From Saccharopolyspora erythraea NRRL 2338 (GTDB lineage: Bacteria > Actinomycetota > Actinomycetes > Mycobacteriales > Pseudonocardiaceae), in assembly GCF_000062885.1 (NCBI RefSeq), contig NC_009142.1, forward strand, positions 6,499,584 through 6,563,583: DNA of 64,000 nt. Direction: 5' to 3'. The notes under the pieces were generated by a model that searched no databases, had not been told where the DNA came from, and saw nothing but the letters and a program-made list of their open reading frames with translations. A program made the position numbers and the translations under genes. Below are positions 54,667 to 62,838 of this stretch, in pieces; within the stretch, counting starts at the first letter, position 1, and each line of letters starts with the position of its first letter.

Positions 54667-56003
54667 TGGATCGCCGCTCCGTCGTAGGTCGACAGGAAGG
54701 TGTCGATCTGCTCCGCCGCACCGGCCGCGGCTTCGGCGGGGTCGCCGCCGTCGAGCTGGCAGGACTGCAGGGCGTCGGAGATCGCGCGGTAGACCTCGGG
54801 CGGGAAGCGCGGTTCCGGCCGCGCCTCGGCCATCACCTGGTCGGCGAACACCCGCATCGGCCCGTCGCCGAAGGCGCCGCGCTCCTCGGCCGCGCGGCGC
54901 ACCGAGTAGCGGGGCGGCAGGTTCGACTTGGCCTCGGTGTTCCAGCGGCGCATCCGGTCGATGCACGAGGGCTCGAAGCTGCCCAGCGCCCAGGCGACGA
55001 ACTCCGCGGCGGCCTCCGGATTGGCGCCCTTGGCGTTGGCCACCATCGCCCAGCTACCCAGGACCGTCGTGTAGGCGCCGCCCGGCGGTGCGGGCATGGG
55101 GACGACGCCGTAGCGGAAGTCCGGTGCCTGCTCGGCGATCTCGGCGATGCCCCAGATCCCGGTCTGCTGCATCGCGCAGAAGCCGGCCGCGATGTTGGAG
55201 ATCGTGTCGTTGCCGCCCTCGCCCTGCACGCGACGCGGCGCCGATCCCGCGCGCACCGCGTCCTGCCAGAACCGCAGCGCCGCGTGCACGCCTTCGCCCC
55301 CGAAGGCCGCGCGCCGCTGGTCCGGGGTGAACACCTCGCCGCCGGACATCCACATGCACTGGTACCAGGTGAAGTTCTGGTAGTAGCCGGGGTTGGTCTC
55401 GAAGAGCAGGCCGAAGCGTTCCGGGGTGGTGAGCCGTTCGGCCAGGCCCAGCAGGTCGTCCCAGGTGCGCGGCAGATCTCCTTCGGAGAGCCCGACTTGC
55501 TCGAACGCGCGCTCGCCGTAGTAGAGCGCCAGCGGCTCGATCTCCATCGGCAGCCCGTAGACGCGCCCGTCGACCAGCCGCGTCTCCAGCACCTCCGGCA
55601 GGAAGTCCTCACGCGCGCCGGGCGGCAGGTGCGGGGTGATGTCGGCCAGCGCTCCCCCGTTGTAGTAGCGCAGGAAGTCGCCGGGGCTGAGCAGGAAGAC
55701 GTCGGGCCCCGCACCGGCGCTGAACGACGTCTGCAACGTCGGCCCGGCCTTGTAGTCCTTGTTCGGCACGTAGCGCAGCCGGACCTTGACGTCGTGGGTG
55801 GCGTTCCAGTCCTCGGCGAGCTGGACGAACCAGTCGCTCTGGCTCTTGGTCTGACCGCCCGGCCCGTAGAAGTTCCACAGGCTGATCTCGCGGGGATCGC
55901 GGCGTGGCGCGCAGCCGACGAGCGCGGGCCCGGCGACGGCGGCGGCCCCGACGCCGCGCAGGAAACCACGGCGGCTCAACCCCGGACCGGACTCCCTCGC
56001 CAT
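54663..56003 (-). CDS. Family 1 extracellular sugar-binding lipoprotein (Tat-type signal)
   Basis: 446 residues. The signal has a twin-arginine motif SRRGFLRG and a lipobox LVGC with Cys31, so it is a Tat-exported lipoprotein. Body: FYGPGGQTKSQSDWFVQLAE, AGAGPDVFLLSPGDFLRYYN, VYGLPMEIEPLALYY and NIAAGFCAMQQTGIWGI, typical of family-1 solute-binding proteins for sugars. The first gene of the three-gene importer; its 5' side holds the third copy of the structured repeat. Confidence 0.92.
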   Translation of the reverse strand: MARESGPGLSRRGFLRGVGAAAVAGPALVGCAPRRDPREISLWNFYGPGGQTKSQSDWFVQLAEDWNATHDVKVRLRYVPNKDYKAGPTLQTSFSAGAGPDVFLLSPGDFLRYYNGGALADITPHLPPGAREDFLPEVLETRLVDGRVYGLPMEIEPLALYYGERAFEQVGLSEGDLPRTWDDLLGLAERLTTPERFGLLFETNPGYYQNFTWYQCMWMSGGEVFTPDQRRAAFGGEGVHAALRFWQDAVRAGSAPRRVQGEGGNDTISNIAAGFCAMQQTGIWGIAEIAEQAPDFRYGVVPMPAPPGGAYTTVLGSWAMVANAKGANPEAAAEFVAWALGSFEPSCIDRMRRWNTEAKSNLPPRYSVRRAAEERGAFGDGPMRVFADQVMAEARPEPRFPPEVYRAISDALQSCQLDGGDPAEAAAGAAEQIDTFLSTYDGAAIQ

Positions 56004-56160
56004 CGCGCCCCCAACGCTGGAGAAAACGATTGCTGACGCTATGGCCGCGTCGCGCGCCCCGTCAATGCGCCAACCGGGTAAGCGGACCCGGTCCGCCGGA
56101 CGCCGTGCCCGGCGGACCTCACGCCAAGCGGGCGGGCTAGCGCTGGTTCACAACCGGCGA

Positions 56161-56392
56161 AGACGCTTGGTCCACTCCCGCCACCGGCACAGCCACGGTT
56201 CCTCGATCTTCAAAGCGGCGCCCAGCCGCTTGGCCCACTCCCGCCGCCGGCACGGCCGCGGGTTCTCAGGCGTCCTCTGGCGAGGACAGCTTTTTCGCGG
56301 CGTATGGCTGGATACGTCAGAAAAGATCCCGGAGCCAGAGGGCGCCTGAGGTTCCGCCACCCGCGCCGCCACGCAGAGCGAACTCGAGACAG
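56161..56392 (+). repeat. Structured intergenic repeat, copy 3 (with internal duplication)
   Basis: Hairpin AAGCGGC (56213-56219) with GCCGCTT (56225-56231), loop GCCCA. Outer stem GGCGTCCTCTGGC (56269-56281) with GCCAGAGGGCGCC (56334-56346), one G-U pair. Inner hairpin CGTAT (56301-56305) with ATACG (56312-56316). The 5' part is partly duplicated: CGCTTGGTCCACTCCCGCC (from 56164) resembles CGCTTGGCCCACTCCCGCC (from 56227), 63 bases apart. It fills most of the 393-base gap between two ABC transporter genes on the same strand. Confidence 0.85.
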
Positions 56393-56396
56393 GTGC

Positions 56397-58772
56397 TTAC
56401 GGGCTGACGCTGGCGAAGAACCGCTCGATGCGCTGCTCCCCGGCCCCGCGCAGGATCTCCTCCGGCCTGCCCTGCCGCAGGATCCGGCCGTGGTCGACGA
56501 ACACGACCCAGTCGGCGATGTCGCGCACGAACCGGAGTTCGTGGGTGACCACCAGCATGGTCCGGCCTTCCTGCGCCAGGTCCGACATCACCGACAGCAC
56601 CTCGCCGACGAGTTCGGGGTCCAGCGCGGAGGTCGGCTCGTCGAAAAGCAGCACGCTGGGCCGCATAGCCAGCGCGCGGGCGATGGCGACGCGCTGCTGC
56701 TGCCCGCCGGACAGCTCGTGCGGATACCGTTGCAGGTGCTCGGAAAGCCCGACCTTGCGCAGCAGTTCCAGCGCGTTGGCCCGGATCTCGTCCGGATTGC
56801 CGATGCGCAGGTGCGCCGGTGCCAGCATCACGTTCTCCAGCACCGTCTTGTGCGGGAAGAGGTTGAAGCGCTGGAAGACCATGCCGACGTCGCGCCGCTG
56901 CTCGGCCAGTTCGCGGTTGCCCGCCGGTCGTCCGTCGGCCCGCCTGCCGATGGCCCGGCCGTTGACCTCCACGGTGCCCTCGTCGGGCACCTCGAGGTGG
57001 TTGACGACCCTTGCCAGCGTCGACTTGCCCGCGCCCGACGGACCGATGACCGCGACGACTTCCCCTTGGTGCACGGTCAGGTCGATGCCGTCGATGCCGC
57101 GCCGGTCGCCGAAGTCCTTGCGCACCCCGCGCAGCTTCACGACCTCCCGGCCCGAGTGCGGCACGCGCCGGCGGGCGATGCGCGGCGTGCCGATCACGTC
57201 CATGTCGGCGCCCTGCACGACGGGCGACCGGTCGCCGCGGGAGCGGCGGCGCACGTCGAGCCGCCGCTCGACGAGCGCGCGGACCTGGTCGAACAGCGTG
57301 ACCAGCACCACGTAGAAGATCGAGACCGCCAGCAGCGTCTCCAGCACCTTGAAGTTCTGGGTGTAGAGGCGCTGGCCGACCAGCAGGATCTCGGCCAGCG
57401 AGATCGAGCTGACCAGCGAGGTGAGCTTGAGGATGGTGATGAACTGGTTGCCCAGCGCGGGAAGCGCGACCCGGAACGCCTGCGGGATCACCACCAGCCG
57501 CTGCACCCCGCCGTAGGGGATGCCCAGCGCGCGGGCCGCCTCGCCCTGCCCCACCGACACCGACTTCAGCCCGCCGCGGTGGATCTCGGCGATGTAGGCG
57601 GTCTCGCTGAGCACCAGCGCGACCAGGCCGACCACGAACGGGCTGCCCAGCACCGGCCGCAGTTCGGGTATGACCTGCGGGAGGTTGTAGATGAAGATCA
57701 GCAGGACCAGCAGCGGCAGGCTGCGGAAGAACCACACGTAGCCCGAGGCGGGAACGCTCAGCACCCGCAACTCGGACCGCTTGAGCAGCGCCAGTCCCAT
57801 GCCGAGCACCGTCGCGATGCTCCACGCCAGCACCGCGAGCACGGCCACCATCAGCGCGGCGTTCCACAACTCGGCGTTGCCGAAAAGGCCGAAGGTGTAG
57901 GCCCAGTCGAAGCCGAAGTCGTCGTCTTCCCCCGGCGTGCCCAGGTTGGCGCGGACCAGTTCCGGGTCGACCGGGCGCAGGTTGTAGCGCTGAAGCAGGC
58001 GGTCGTACTCGCCGGACGCCTTCAGCTCCTCGAAGGCCTTCGTCACCTGCTCCTTCAGCGCGGGGTTGCCGCGCGCCAGCCCGATCCCCACCGAAGTCGG
58101 GTACAGCAGCCCGGAGCTGGTGATCATCAGTCCGCTACCGGAGTGGTCGACCGCGGCCTTGGCGACCGCCGCGTCGGTGGCCTGCACGTCGAGCTGTCCG
58201 GCGATCAGGGCCTGCGTCGCGACCGGGTCGCTGGCGAACTCGCGCACGTCGATGCCCGGCCTGCCCTCGCGGACGCACGCGGCGCCGGCCTGCTCGCGGA
58301 GCTGGGTGACGATCTGGCCGCCCTTGATCACGCCCACGCGCTGACCGCACAGCTCAGCGGGCCCAGCTGGACGCAAGGGCGAATCCGTGCGCACCACAAG
58401 GGAGTTCCCGGTGGTGAAGTACGGGACGAAGTCGATTTCCTTCGCCCGGTCCGGAGTGATGTAGAGCGCCGAGATCGCCACGTCGTAGCGCTGCGCCTTC
58501 AGCCCGGCGATGAGCTGCTCGAAGCTGGTGTCGACGAACTCCGGGCGCAACCCCATCCGCTGCGCCAGCGCGCGGTCGAAGTCGACGTCGAAACCCGACG
58601 GGCGACCGGAGTCGAAGTAGTTGTACGGCGGGTAGCTCAGGTCCACGCCGACGGTGAGCCGGTCAGGCGCGACGAGCTCGGGCCTGCCGCTCGCGCCGCC
58701 GCTGGAACACCCGGCCAGCAGCAGACCGATCAGGAACAACAAGCCGAGCCTGGAGGTCAGTTCCCGCCTCAT
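56397..58772 (-). CDS. Amino-acid ABC importer: binding protein, permease and ATPase in one polypeptide
   Basis: 791-residue triple fusion. Residues 1-23 are a lipoprotein signal (LLFLIGLLLAGC). Residues about 30-270 form a family-3 amino-acid-binding domain (TVGVDLSYPPYNYFDSGRPSGFDVD, split as VGVDLSYPPYNYF and PSGFDVD). A HisM-type permease follows (about 300-510) with the coupling loop GQGEAARALGIPYGGVQRLV. The ATPase (about 545-790) has GPSGAGKST, LSGGQQQRVAIARAL, LLFDEPTSALDPE and VVTHE. ATG 58772 is the lipoprotein start. No break or stop separates the modules. It probably takes up a polar amino acid. Confidence 0.93.
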   Translation of the reverse strand: MRRELTSRLGLLFLIGLLLAGCSSGGASGRPELVAPDRLTVGVDLSYPPYNYFDSGRPSGFDVDFDRALAQRMGLRPEFVDTSFEQLIAGLKAQRYDVAISALYITPDRAKEIDFVPYFTTGNSLVVRTDSPLRPAGPAELCGQRVGVIKGGQIVTQLREQAGAACVREGRPGIDVREFASDPVATQALIAGQLDVQATDAAVAKAAVDHSGSGLMITSSGLLYPTSVGIGLARGNPALKEQVTKAFEELKASGEYDRLLQRYNLRPVDPELVRANLGTPGEDDDFGFDWAYTFGLFGNAELWNAALMVAVLAVLAWSIATVLGMGLALLKRSELRVLSVPASGYVWFFRSLPLLVLLIFIYNLPQVIPELRPVLGSPFVVGLVALVLSETAYIAEIHRGGLKSVSVGQGEAARALGIPYGGVQRLVVIPQAFRVALPALGNQFITILKLTSLVSSISLAEILLVGQRLYTQNFKVLETLLAVSIFYVVLVTLFDQVRALVERRLDVRRRSRGDRSPVVQGADMDVIGTPRIARRRVPHSGREVVKLRGVRKDFGDRRGIDGIDLTVHQGEVVAVIGPSGAGKSTLARVVNHLEVPDEGTVEVNGRAIGRRADGRPAGNRELAEQRRDVGMVFQRFNLFPHKTVLENVMLAPAHLRIGNPDEIRANALELLRKVGLSEHLQRYPHELSGGQQQRVAIARALAMRPSVLLFDEPTSALDPELVGEVLSVMSDLAQEGRTMLVVTHELRFVRDIADWVVFVDHGRILRQGRPEEILRGAGEQRIERFFASVSP

Positions 58773-59000
58773 GCGCGCCGTTTCAGCTCCCCGGGTCGTG
58801 TCACCGGCAGGATTGTGCTCCGCACCGTGGTGGTGCCGTCCAGCCCCGCGCGGCCGATCGCATTCCAAACGTGATCATCGGGCTCCGATCGGCGGATACC
58901 CGCCTCTCACGGCCGGGAGGAGCCTACCCCGAGAGACACCGCCCGCCTGGGCGCTTTTGGGGCACCATCTCCAGGATCACTTTGCACAGATCAACTCGAT
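58773..59000. other. Intergenic spacer between fused ABC gene and TnpB element
   Basis: About 230 bases with the promoter of the leftward ABC gene; nothing else was recognised. The last bases (TCGAT, 58996-59000) could be the target motif of the TnpB element. Confidence 0.4.
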
Positions 59001-59012
59001 AGCATGTGAGCC

Positions 59013-60230
59013 GTGGCGAGGACGTTGGTGAAGCGGGCGTACAAGTACCGCTTTTATCCCACCGAACAGCAGGCGGCGGAGTTGTCGCGCACGTTCGGTT
59101 GCGTCCGCAAGGTCTACAACCTCGCCCTGGACACGCGGACTCGCGCGTGGTTCACCGAGCAGCGCCGGGTGAACTACGCGGAAACCTCGGCGATGCTCAG
59201 CGCGTGGAAGAGAACTGACGAACTGTCGTACCTGGGGGCGGTGTCGTCGGTGCCGTTGCAGCAGTGCTTGCGGCACCTCCAGAGCGCGTTCACCGCGTTC
59301 TTCGGCAAACGCGCCAAGTACCCGCGTTTCAAGTCCCGGAAGCAGTCACGGGCGTCAGCGGAGTACACCAGGTCTGGTTTCCGATGGCGTGACGGGCAGC
59401 TGTGGCTGGCGAAATTGACTGAGCCGCTGGCAATCGTGTGGTCACGTCCGCTGCCCGATGGCGCTGAACCGTCCACCGTGACCGTGTCCCGCGATGCTGC
59501 GGGACGCTGGTTCGTGGCGATTCTGGTGGAAACCCAAACCGAGCACCACCCGCGCGCAGACAGCGTAGTGGGCGTGGATGCGGGAATCACCTGCCTTCTG
59601 ACGCTCTCCACTGGAGAAAAGGTCATCAACCCGAGGCACGAACGCCGCGAGCGGAAGCGGCTGGCTCGCGCTCAGCGAAACCTCACTCGCAAGGAGAAGG
59701 GTTCGGCGAATCGGGAGAAGGCTCGCCGGAAGGTGGCTCGCGTGCACGCGCGGATTGCCGACCGGCGTAGAGACCACCTGCACAAGGTGACAACTCGACT
59801 CGTCCACGAAAACCAAGTGGTCGTGATCGAGGATCTCAACGTGCGCGGCATGGTAACCAACGGCAAGCTTGCTCGCGCCATTTCCGATGCGGCATGGAGC
59901 GAGTTCCGGTCCATGCTGGAGTACAAGACCGCATGGTACGGGCGTGAGCTCGTCGTGATCGACCGATGGTTCCCCTCCAGCAAGACGTGCTCTGAATGCG
60001 GCAAGGTCGCTGAGTCGCTGCCGTTGCATGTTCGTGAGTGGACCTGTCGAGGATGCGATGTTGGCCACGACCGGGACATCAACGCGGCGAAGAACATTCT
60101 GGCCGCCGGACTGGCGGTGTCAGCCTGTGGAGCTGGTGTAAGATCTCAACGGGAGCCCTCCCGGACGCGGCAACCGGCAGCGAAGCAGGAACTATCGGAC
60201 GTGAGGCCGATGGAAATCCCCCGCACGTAG
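59013..60230 (+). CDS. tnpB: TnpB RNA-guided endonuclease
   Basis: 405 residues. N-terminal helix-turn-helix region (KRAYKYRFYPTEQQAAELSRTFGCVRKVYN, split as YKYRFYPTEQQ and RTFGCVRKVYN). RuvC-like active site: Asp189 (VVGVDAGI), Glu273 (VVIEDLNV) and Asp355 (GHDRDINAA). Zinc ribbon CSEC (326-329) and CRGC (345-348). All catalytic residues are intact, so the enzyme may be active. GTG 59013. TnpB uses an RNA copied from the element's right end to cut DNA next to the element's target motif. Relatives: Cas12, IscB-like systems. Confidence 0.95.
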   Translation: MARTLVKRAYKYRFYPTEQQAAELSRTFGCVRKVYNLALDTRTRAWFTEQRRVNYAETSAMLSAWKRTDELSYLGAVSSVPLQQCLRHLQSAFTAFFGKRAKYPRFKSRKQSRASAEYTRSGFRWRDGQLWLAKLTEPLAIVWSRPLPDGAEPSTVTVSRDAAGRWFVAILVETQTEHHPRADSVVGVDAGITCLLTLSTGEKVINPRHERRERKRLARAQRNLTRKEKGSANREKARRKVARVHARIADRRRDHLHKVTTRLVHENQVVVIEDLNVRGMVTNGKLARAISDAAWSEFRSMLEYKTAWYGRELVVIDRWFPSSKTCSECGKVAESLPLHVREWTCRGCDVGHDRDINAAKNILAAGLAVSACGAGVRSQREPSRTRQPAAKQELSDVRPMEIPRT

Positions 60231-60247
60231 GCAGGGGAAGCAGTCAA
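60110..60247 (+). ncRNA. Right-end guide (omega/re) RNA scaffold
   Basis: The 3' end of tnpB and the following bases have the pattern of TnpB guide RNAs: GTGTAAGATCTCAACGGGAG, a CCCTCCCGG stem, CGGCAACCGGCAGCGAAGCA, a TATCGGACGTGAGGCCGATG stem-loop, then the CCCC/GGGG hairpin and AGTCAA. The guide segment would begin at 60248 (CCCAGCACTCTCCGGC). Confidence 0.7.
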
Positions 60248-60339
60248 CCCAGCACTCTCCGGCGTCGGGGCGGTTCTGGCGGAAATCGCGGTACGTTCGC
60301 CCCGGGCCGGGCCGATCGGCCCAGGACACGGCGAACGGA

Positions 60340-61197
60340 GTGATCGAGTTGAACGATCGGGCAGCCGCGTACCACGCCACCGCCGGTGGCCCGCTGGATG
60401 TCGACACCGCGTTCTACGACCGGGTGGCGGTGCGCGCCGGCGCGCACGAACCGGTCGAGTCCTTCGAGATCCCGATCAGGTCCGGGCGCGCGTGGCACGT
60501 GCCCGCGGGCCACCTGTGCCGGATCGTGACGGTCACCGGCCCGCAGGTCGGCGATCTCAACGTGTGGAACGCCGCCGACCCGCGCGAGCGGATGTGGGCC
60601 TCCCGCACCCGGCAGCTCCAGCGCGCGCACATCAGCACCCACGACCGCATCTGGTCCACGCTGCCGTTCCTGCGCCCGCTGCTGACCGTGACCGACGACT
60701 CGCTCGCCGGCTACGGCGAGGACGAGCAGGGCGGGCGGGTGCACGACCTGCTCGGCACCCGCTGCGACCCCTACGTCAACCGGATGCTCACCGGCGAGGA
60801 CTTCGACTTCCACTGCCACTCGAACCTGGTGCGCGCGGTCCTGCCGCACGGGCTGACCGAGTTCGACGTGCACGACGTGCTCAACGTCTTCCAGTGCACC
60901 GGGCTCAACGACGAGGACCGCTACTTCATGAAGGCGTGCCCGGCGCGGGCGGGCGACTTCTTCGAGTTCTTCGCCGAGATCGACCTGCTGTGCGCGCTGT
61001 CGACCTGCCCCGGCGGCGACCTGTCGGTGCCGCTGTGGGGTCCGGACGCGCGCGACCCGCTGGAGGTGTGCAGGCCGCTGGGCGTGGAGGTGTACCGGCC
61101 GGACGCGGAACTGCTGAGCGGGTGGACGTCACCGCCGCGCGCGGCCTACCGGAACCTGCACGGCATCAAGCGTCCTGAGTGGACTGACGTGGGGTGA
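60340..61197 (+). CDS. DUF1989 / urea-carboxylase-associated family protein
   Basis: 285 residues. Family features: WHVPAGHLCRIVTVTGPQVGDLNVWN at about 50-75 (parts PAGHLCRI and VGDLNVWN), FHCHSNLVRAV and the Cys-rich DLLCALSTCPGGDLSVPLWG. DUF1989 proteins accompany urea or guanidine carboxylation genes or act in amino-acid catabolism; none of those neighbours is present here. GTG 60340 opens the frame, but TTG 60349 fits the GGAG at 60337-60340 better. It lies just right of the TnpB element. Confidence 0.8.
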   Translation: MIELNDRAAAYHATAGGPLDVDTAFYDRVAVRAGAHEPVESFEIPIRSGRAWHVPAGHLCRIVTVTGPQVGDLNVWNAADPRERMWASRTRQLQRAHISTHDRIWSTLPFLRPLLTVTDDSLAGYGEDEQGGRVHDLLGTRCDPYVNRMLTGEDFDFHCHSNLVRAVLPHGLTEFDVHDVLNVFQCTGLNDEDRYFMKACPARAGDFFEFFAEIDLLCALSTCPGGDLSVPLWGPDARDPLEVCRPLGVEVYRPDAELLSGWTSPPRAAYRNLHGIKRPEWTDVG

Positions 61198-61256
61198 GCG
61201 CCTTCGCCGGGCCGGACGCTTTGGCCGAGGTCGGACACTGAGCCCTTCGGCCGAGG

Positions 61257-61295
61257 CCGGACACTGTGCCTCCGCAACGGCGGCCCGGTGTCCGG
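61257..61295. terminator. Bidirectional hairpin between convergent genes
   Basis: CCGGACAC (61257-61264) and GTGTCCGG (61288-61295) with inner CCGC/GCGG pairing. It lies between the DUF1989 and nitric oxide synthase stops. A near-direct repeat (GGCCGAGGTCGGACACTG and GGCCGAGGCCGGACACTG) precedes it. Confidence 0.65.
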
Positions 61296-61372
61296 CGCGG
61301 TCGTGCCGTTTCCCGCGCTTGCGGGAATACCCGCGCTCGGTAGATGGTCGTCCGCGCCGTGTAGCTCGCTGA

Positions 61373-62602
61373 TCAGGAGAAGTGCGGTGGACCGCCGTGC
61401 AGTGCGCGGCGGGTGGCGTCCTCGTCGGTGAAGAAGTCCGGGAGCTGGGGCTCGGTGTCGTAGTAGCGGTGGAAGACGGGTGTCTGCCCGCCCGACATCG
61501 GCGGCACGATCCAGCTCCAGTCCGCCGGGCACTTCCGGCCGGCGGCCTCCTCCCGCCGCACGTGGGTGAGGAAGCGCTCGGACTCGGTGTGGTGGTCGGT
61601 GATCGTCACCCCGGCCTCGTGGAACGAGTGCTGCACGGCCCTGGTCAGCTCCACCAGCGCCCGGTCCTTCCACAGGGCGTCCGGGCGCGAGGTGTCCAGG
61701 CCGAGGCGTTCGGCGACCACCGGCAGCAGGTCGTAGCGACCGGGGTCGGCGAGGTTGCGGGCCCCGATCTCGGTGCCCATGTACCAGCCGTTGAACGGCG
61801 CCGCGGGATAGGAGACGCCGCCGATCGACAGGCGCATGTTGCTGATCACCGGGACGGCGTGCCAGCGCAGCCCGAGCGCGCCGAACCACCGCAGGTCCGG
61901 ATGCCTCAGCGGCACCTCGCTGATCGCGTCGCGCGGCAGCGCGAACATGTGCGCGCCCTCCTCCGCGGTCTCCACGACAAGCGGCAGGACGTCGAAGGCG
62001 CCGGGCTCGCGGGGCGGGTGCCAGCCGAAGCTGCGCACGGCCGCGGTGAAGCCGCGGTAGCGCGGATCGCCGAGGACGCTGCCGTCCCGGCGCTCGTAAC
62101 CGGCGTAGCGGATCAGCTGCTCGTTCCAGATGCGCGGCGCCGGGCGGCTCGGCGTGTCCGGCGGGAAGATGCTGATGACGGGGCGGATCTTGCCGCCGTT
62201 GGTTGCCTGGCGCAGGTGCTGCACGCAGTGCCCGGCGATGTCGGCGACGGTGTGCACGTCGCGCAGGTCCCGCACCTTCAGGCTCTTCCAGTACAACCTG
62301 CCGATGCAGCGGGCGCTGTTGCGCCACGCGACGCGCGCGCCGAACGCCAGCTCGGCCTCGGTGTGGCGGTAGGTGCCGACCGTCTCGACCTCGTAGCGCA
62401 TGCGGTCGATGCGGTACTGGAGGGAGCCGGAGTCGCGGTTCTCGGCGTGGAACAGCCGCAGGAAGTCCTCGGCCTCGGCCACGTCCACCGGCGGGGCACC
62501 CGCCGGGCGGCGGCTCGCGACGCGCAGCCGCCGGGTGGGCGCCGCCGCCCTGCCCGCGCCGGAGAAGAACGACTCCGGAGCCTCGCCACTCACCCTGAAC
62601 AC
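61373..62602 (-). CDS. nos: Bacterial nitric oxide synthase, oxygenase domain
   Basis: Heme enzyme making nitric oxide from L-arginine, 409 residues, without a reductase domain. The heme-thiolate Cys99 lies in VAWRNSARCIGRLYW. Substrate-site residues lie in NGWYMGTEIGARNLAD (with the catalytic Glu), and the pterin/heme region has ADWSWIVPPMSGGQTPVFH. GTG 62602 opens the frame; there is a second GTG four codons in. It stands alone, so electrons must come from general flavodoxin or reductase systems. Bacterial NO may protect against oxidative stress or serve nitration chemistry. Confidence 0.93.
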   Translation of the reverse strand: MFRVSGEAPESFFSGAGRAAAPTRRLRVASRRPAGAPPVDVAEAEDFLRLFHAENRDSGSLQYRIDRMRYEVETVGTYRHTEAELAFGARVAWRNSARCIGRLYWKSLKVRDLRDVHTVADIAGHCVQHLRQATNGGKIRPVISIFPPDTPSRPAPRIWNEQLIRYAGYERRDGSVLGDPRYRGFTAAVRSFGWHPPREPGAFDVLPLVVETAEEGAHMFALPRDAISEVPLRHPDLRWFGALGLRWHAVPVISNMRLSIGGVSYPAAPFNGWYMGTEIGARNLADPGRYDLLPVVAERLGLDTSRPDALWKDRALVELTRAVQHSFHEAGVTITDHHTESERFLTHVRREEAAGRKCPADWSWIVPPMSGGQTPVFHRYYDTEPQLPDFFTDEDATRRALHGGPPHFS

Positions 62603-62636
62603 GGGTCACACGTTAGCGCGACGGAAACGATCTTGA

Positions 62637-62822
62637 TCAGCAGCTCAGGCGTGCCAGGAACGCCGCCCAGCGGGCGCGGTCGAAGACCAGAACGGGACCA
62701 TCGGGCTCCTTGGAATCACGGGCCGCGACGCCGTCGCCCACAAATGCCACCTCTACGCAGGCGCCGTTGTTGCCGCTGCGGCTGGACTTCCGCCAGTTCA
62801 AGCTGGCCCGGTCGGCTGGCAC
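62637..62822 (-). CDS. DUF397 family protein
   Basis: 61-residue protein with the family signature LNWRKSSRSGNNGACVEVA and ARDSKEPDGPVLVFDRARWAAFL. DUF397 proteins are found in actinomycetes directly downstream of XRE/DUF5753 regulators, as here, and act as their small partner in developmental or antibiotic control and possibly in toxin-antitoxin-like pairs. Confidence 0.92.
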   Translation of the reverse strand: MPADRASLNWRKSSRSGNNGACVEVAFVGDGVAARDSKEPDGPVLVFDRARWAAFLARLSC

Positions 62823-62838
62823 TCTGCTCGCCTCCGCG

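Larger units (their letters stand above)
59001..60247 (+). mobile_element. IS200/IS605-group element carrying only tnpB (IS1341 type)
   Basis: The unit runs from just after TCGAT (58996-59000) to AGTCAA (60242-60247). The left end reads AGCATGTGAGCCGTGGCG. The right end contains a hairpin TCCCC (60217-60221)/GGGGA (60234-60238) followed by the typical terminal TCAA. No terminal inverted repeats and no tnpA, as in elements mobilised in trans. Base composition is lower in GC than the flanks. The ends are inferred from family patterns. Confidence 0.8.

Noticed and set aside
56304-58874. 856-codon open frame on the + strand
   Set aside because: Antisense shadow of the fused ABC transporter.
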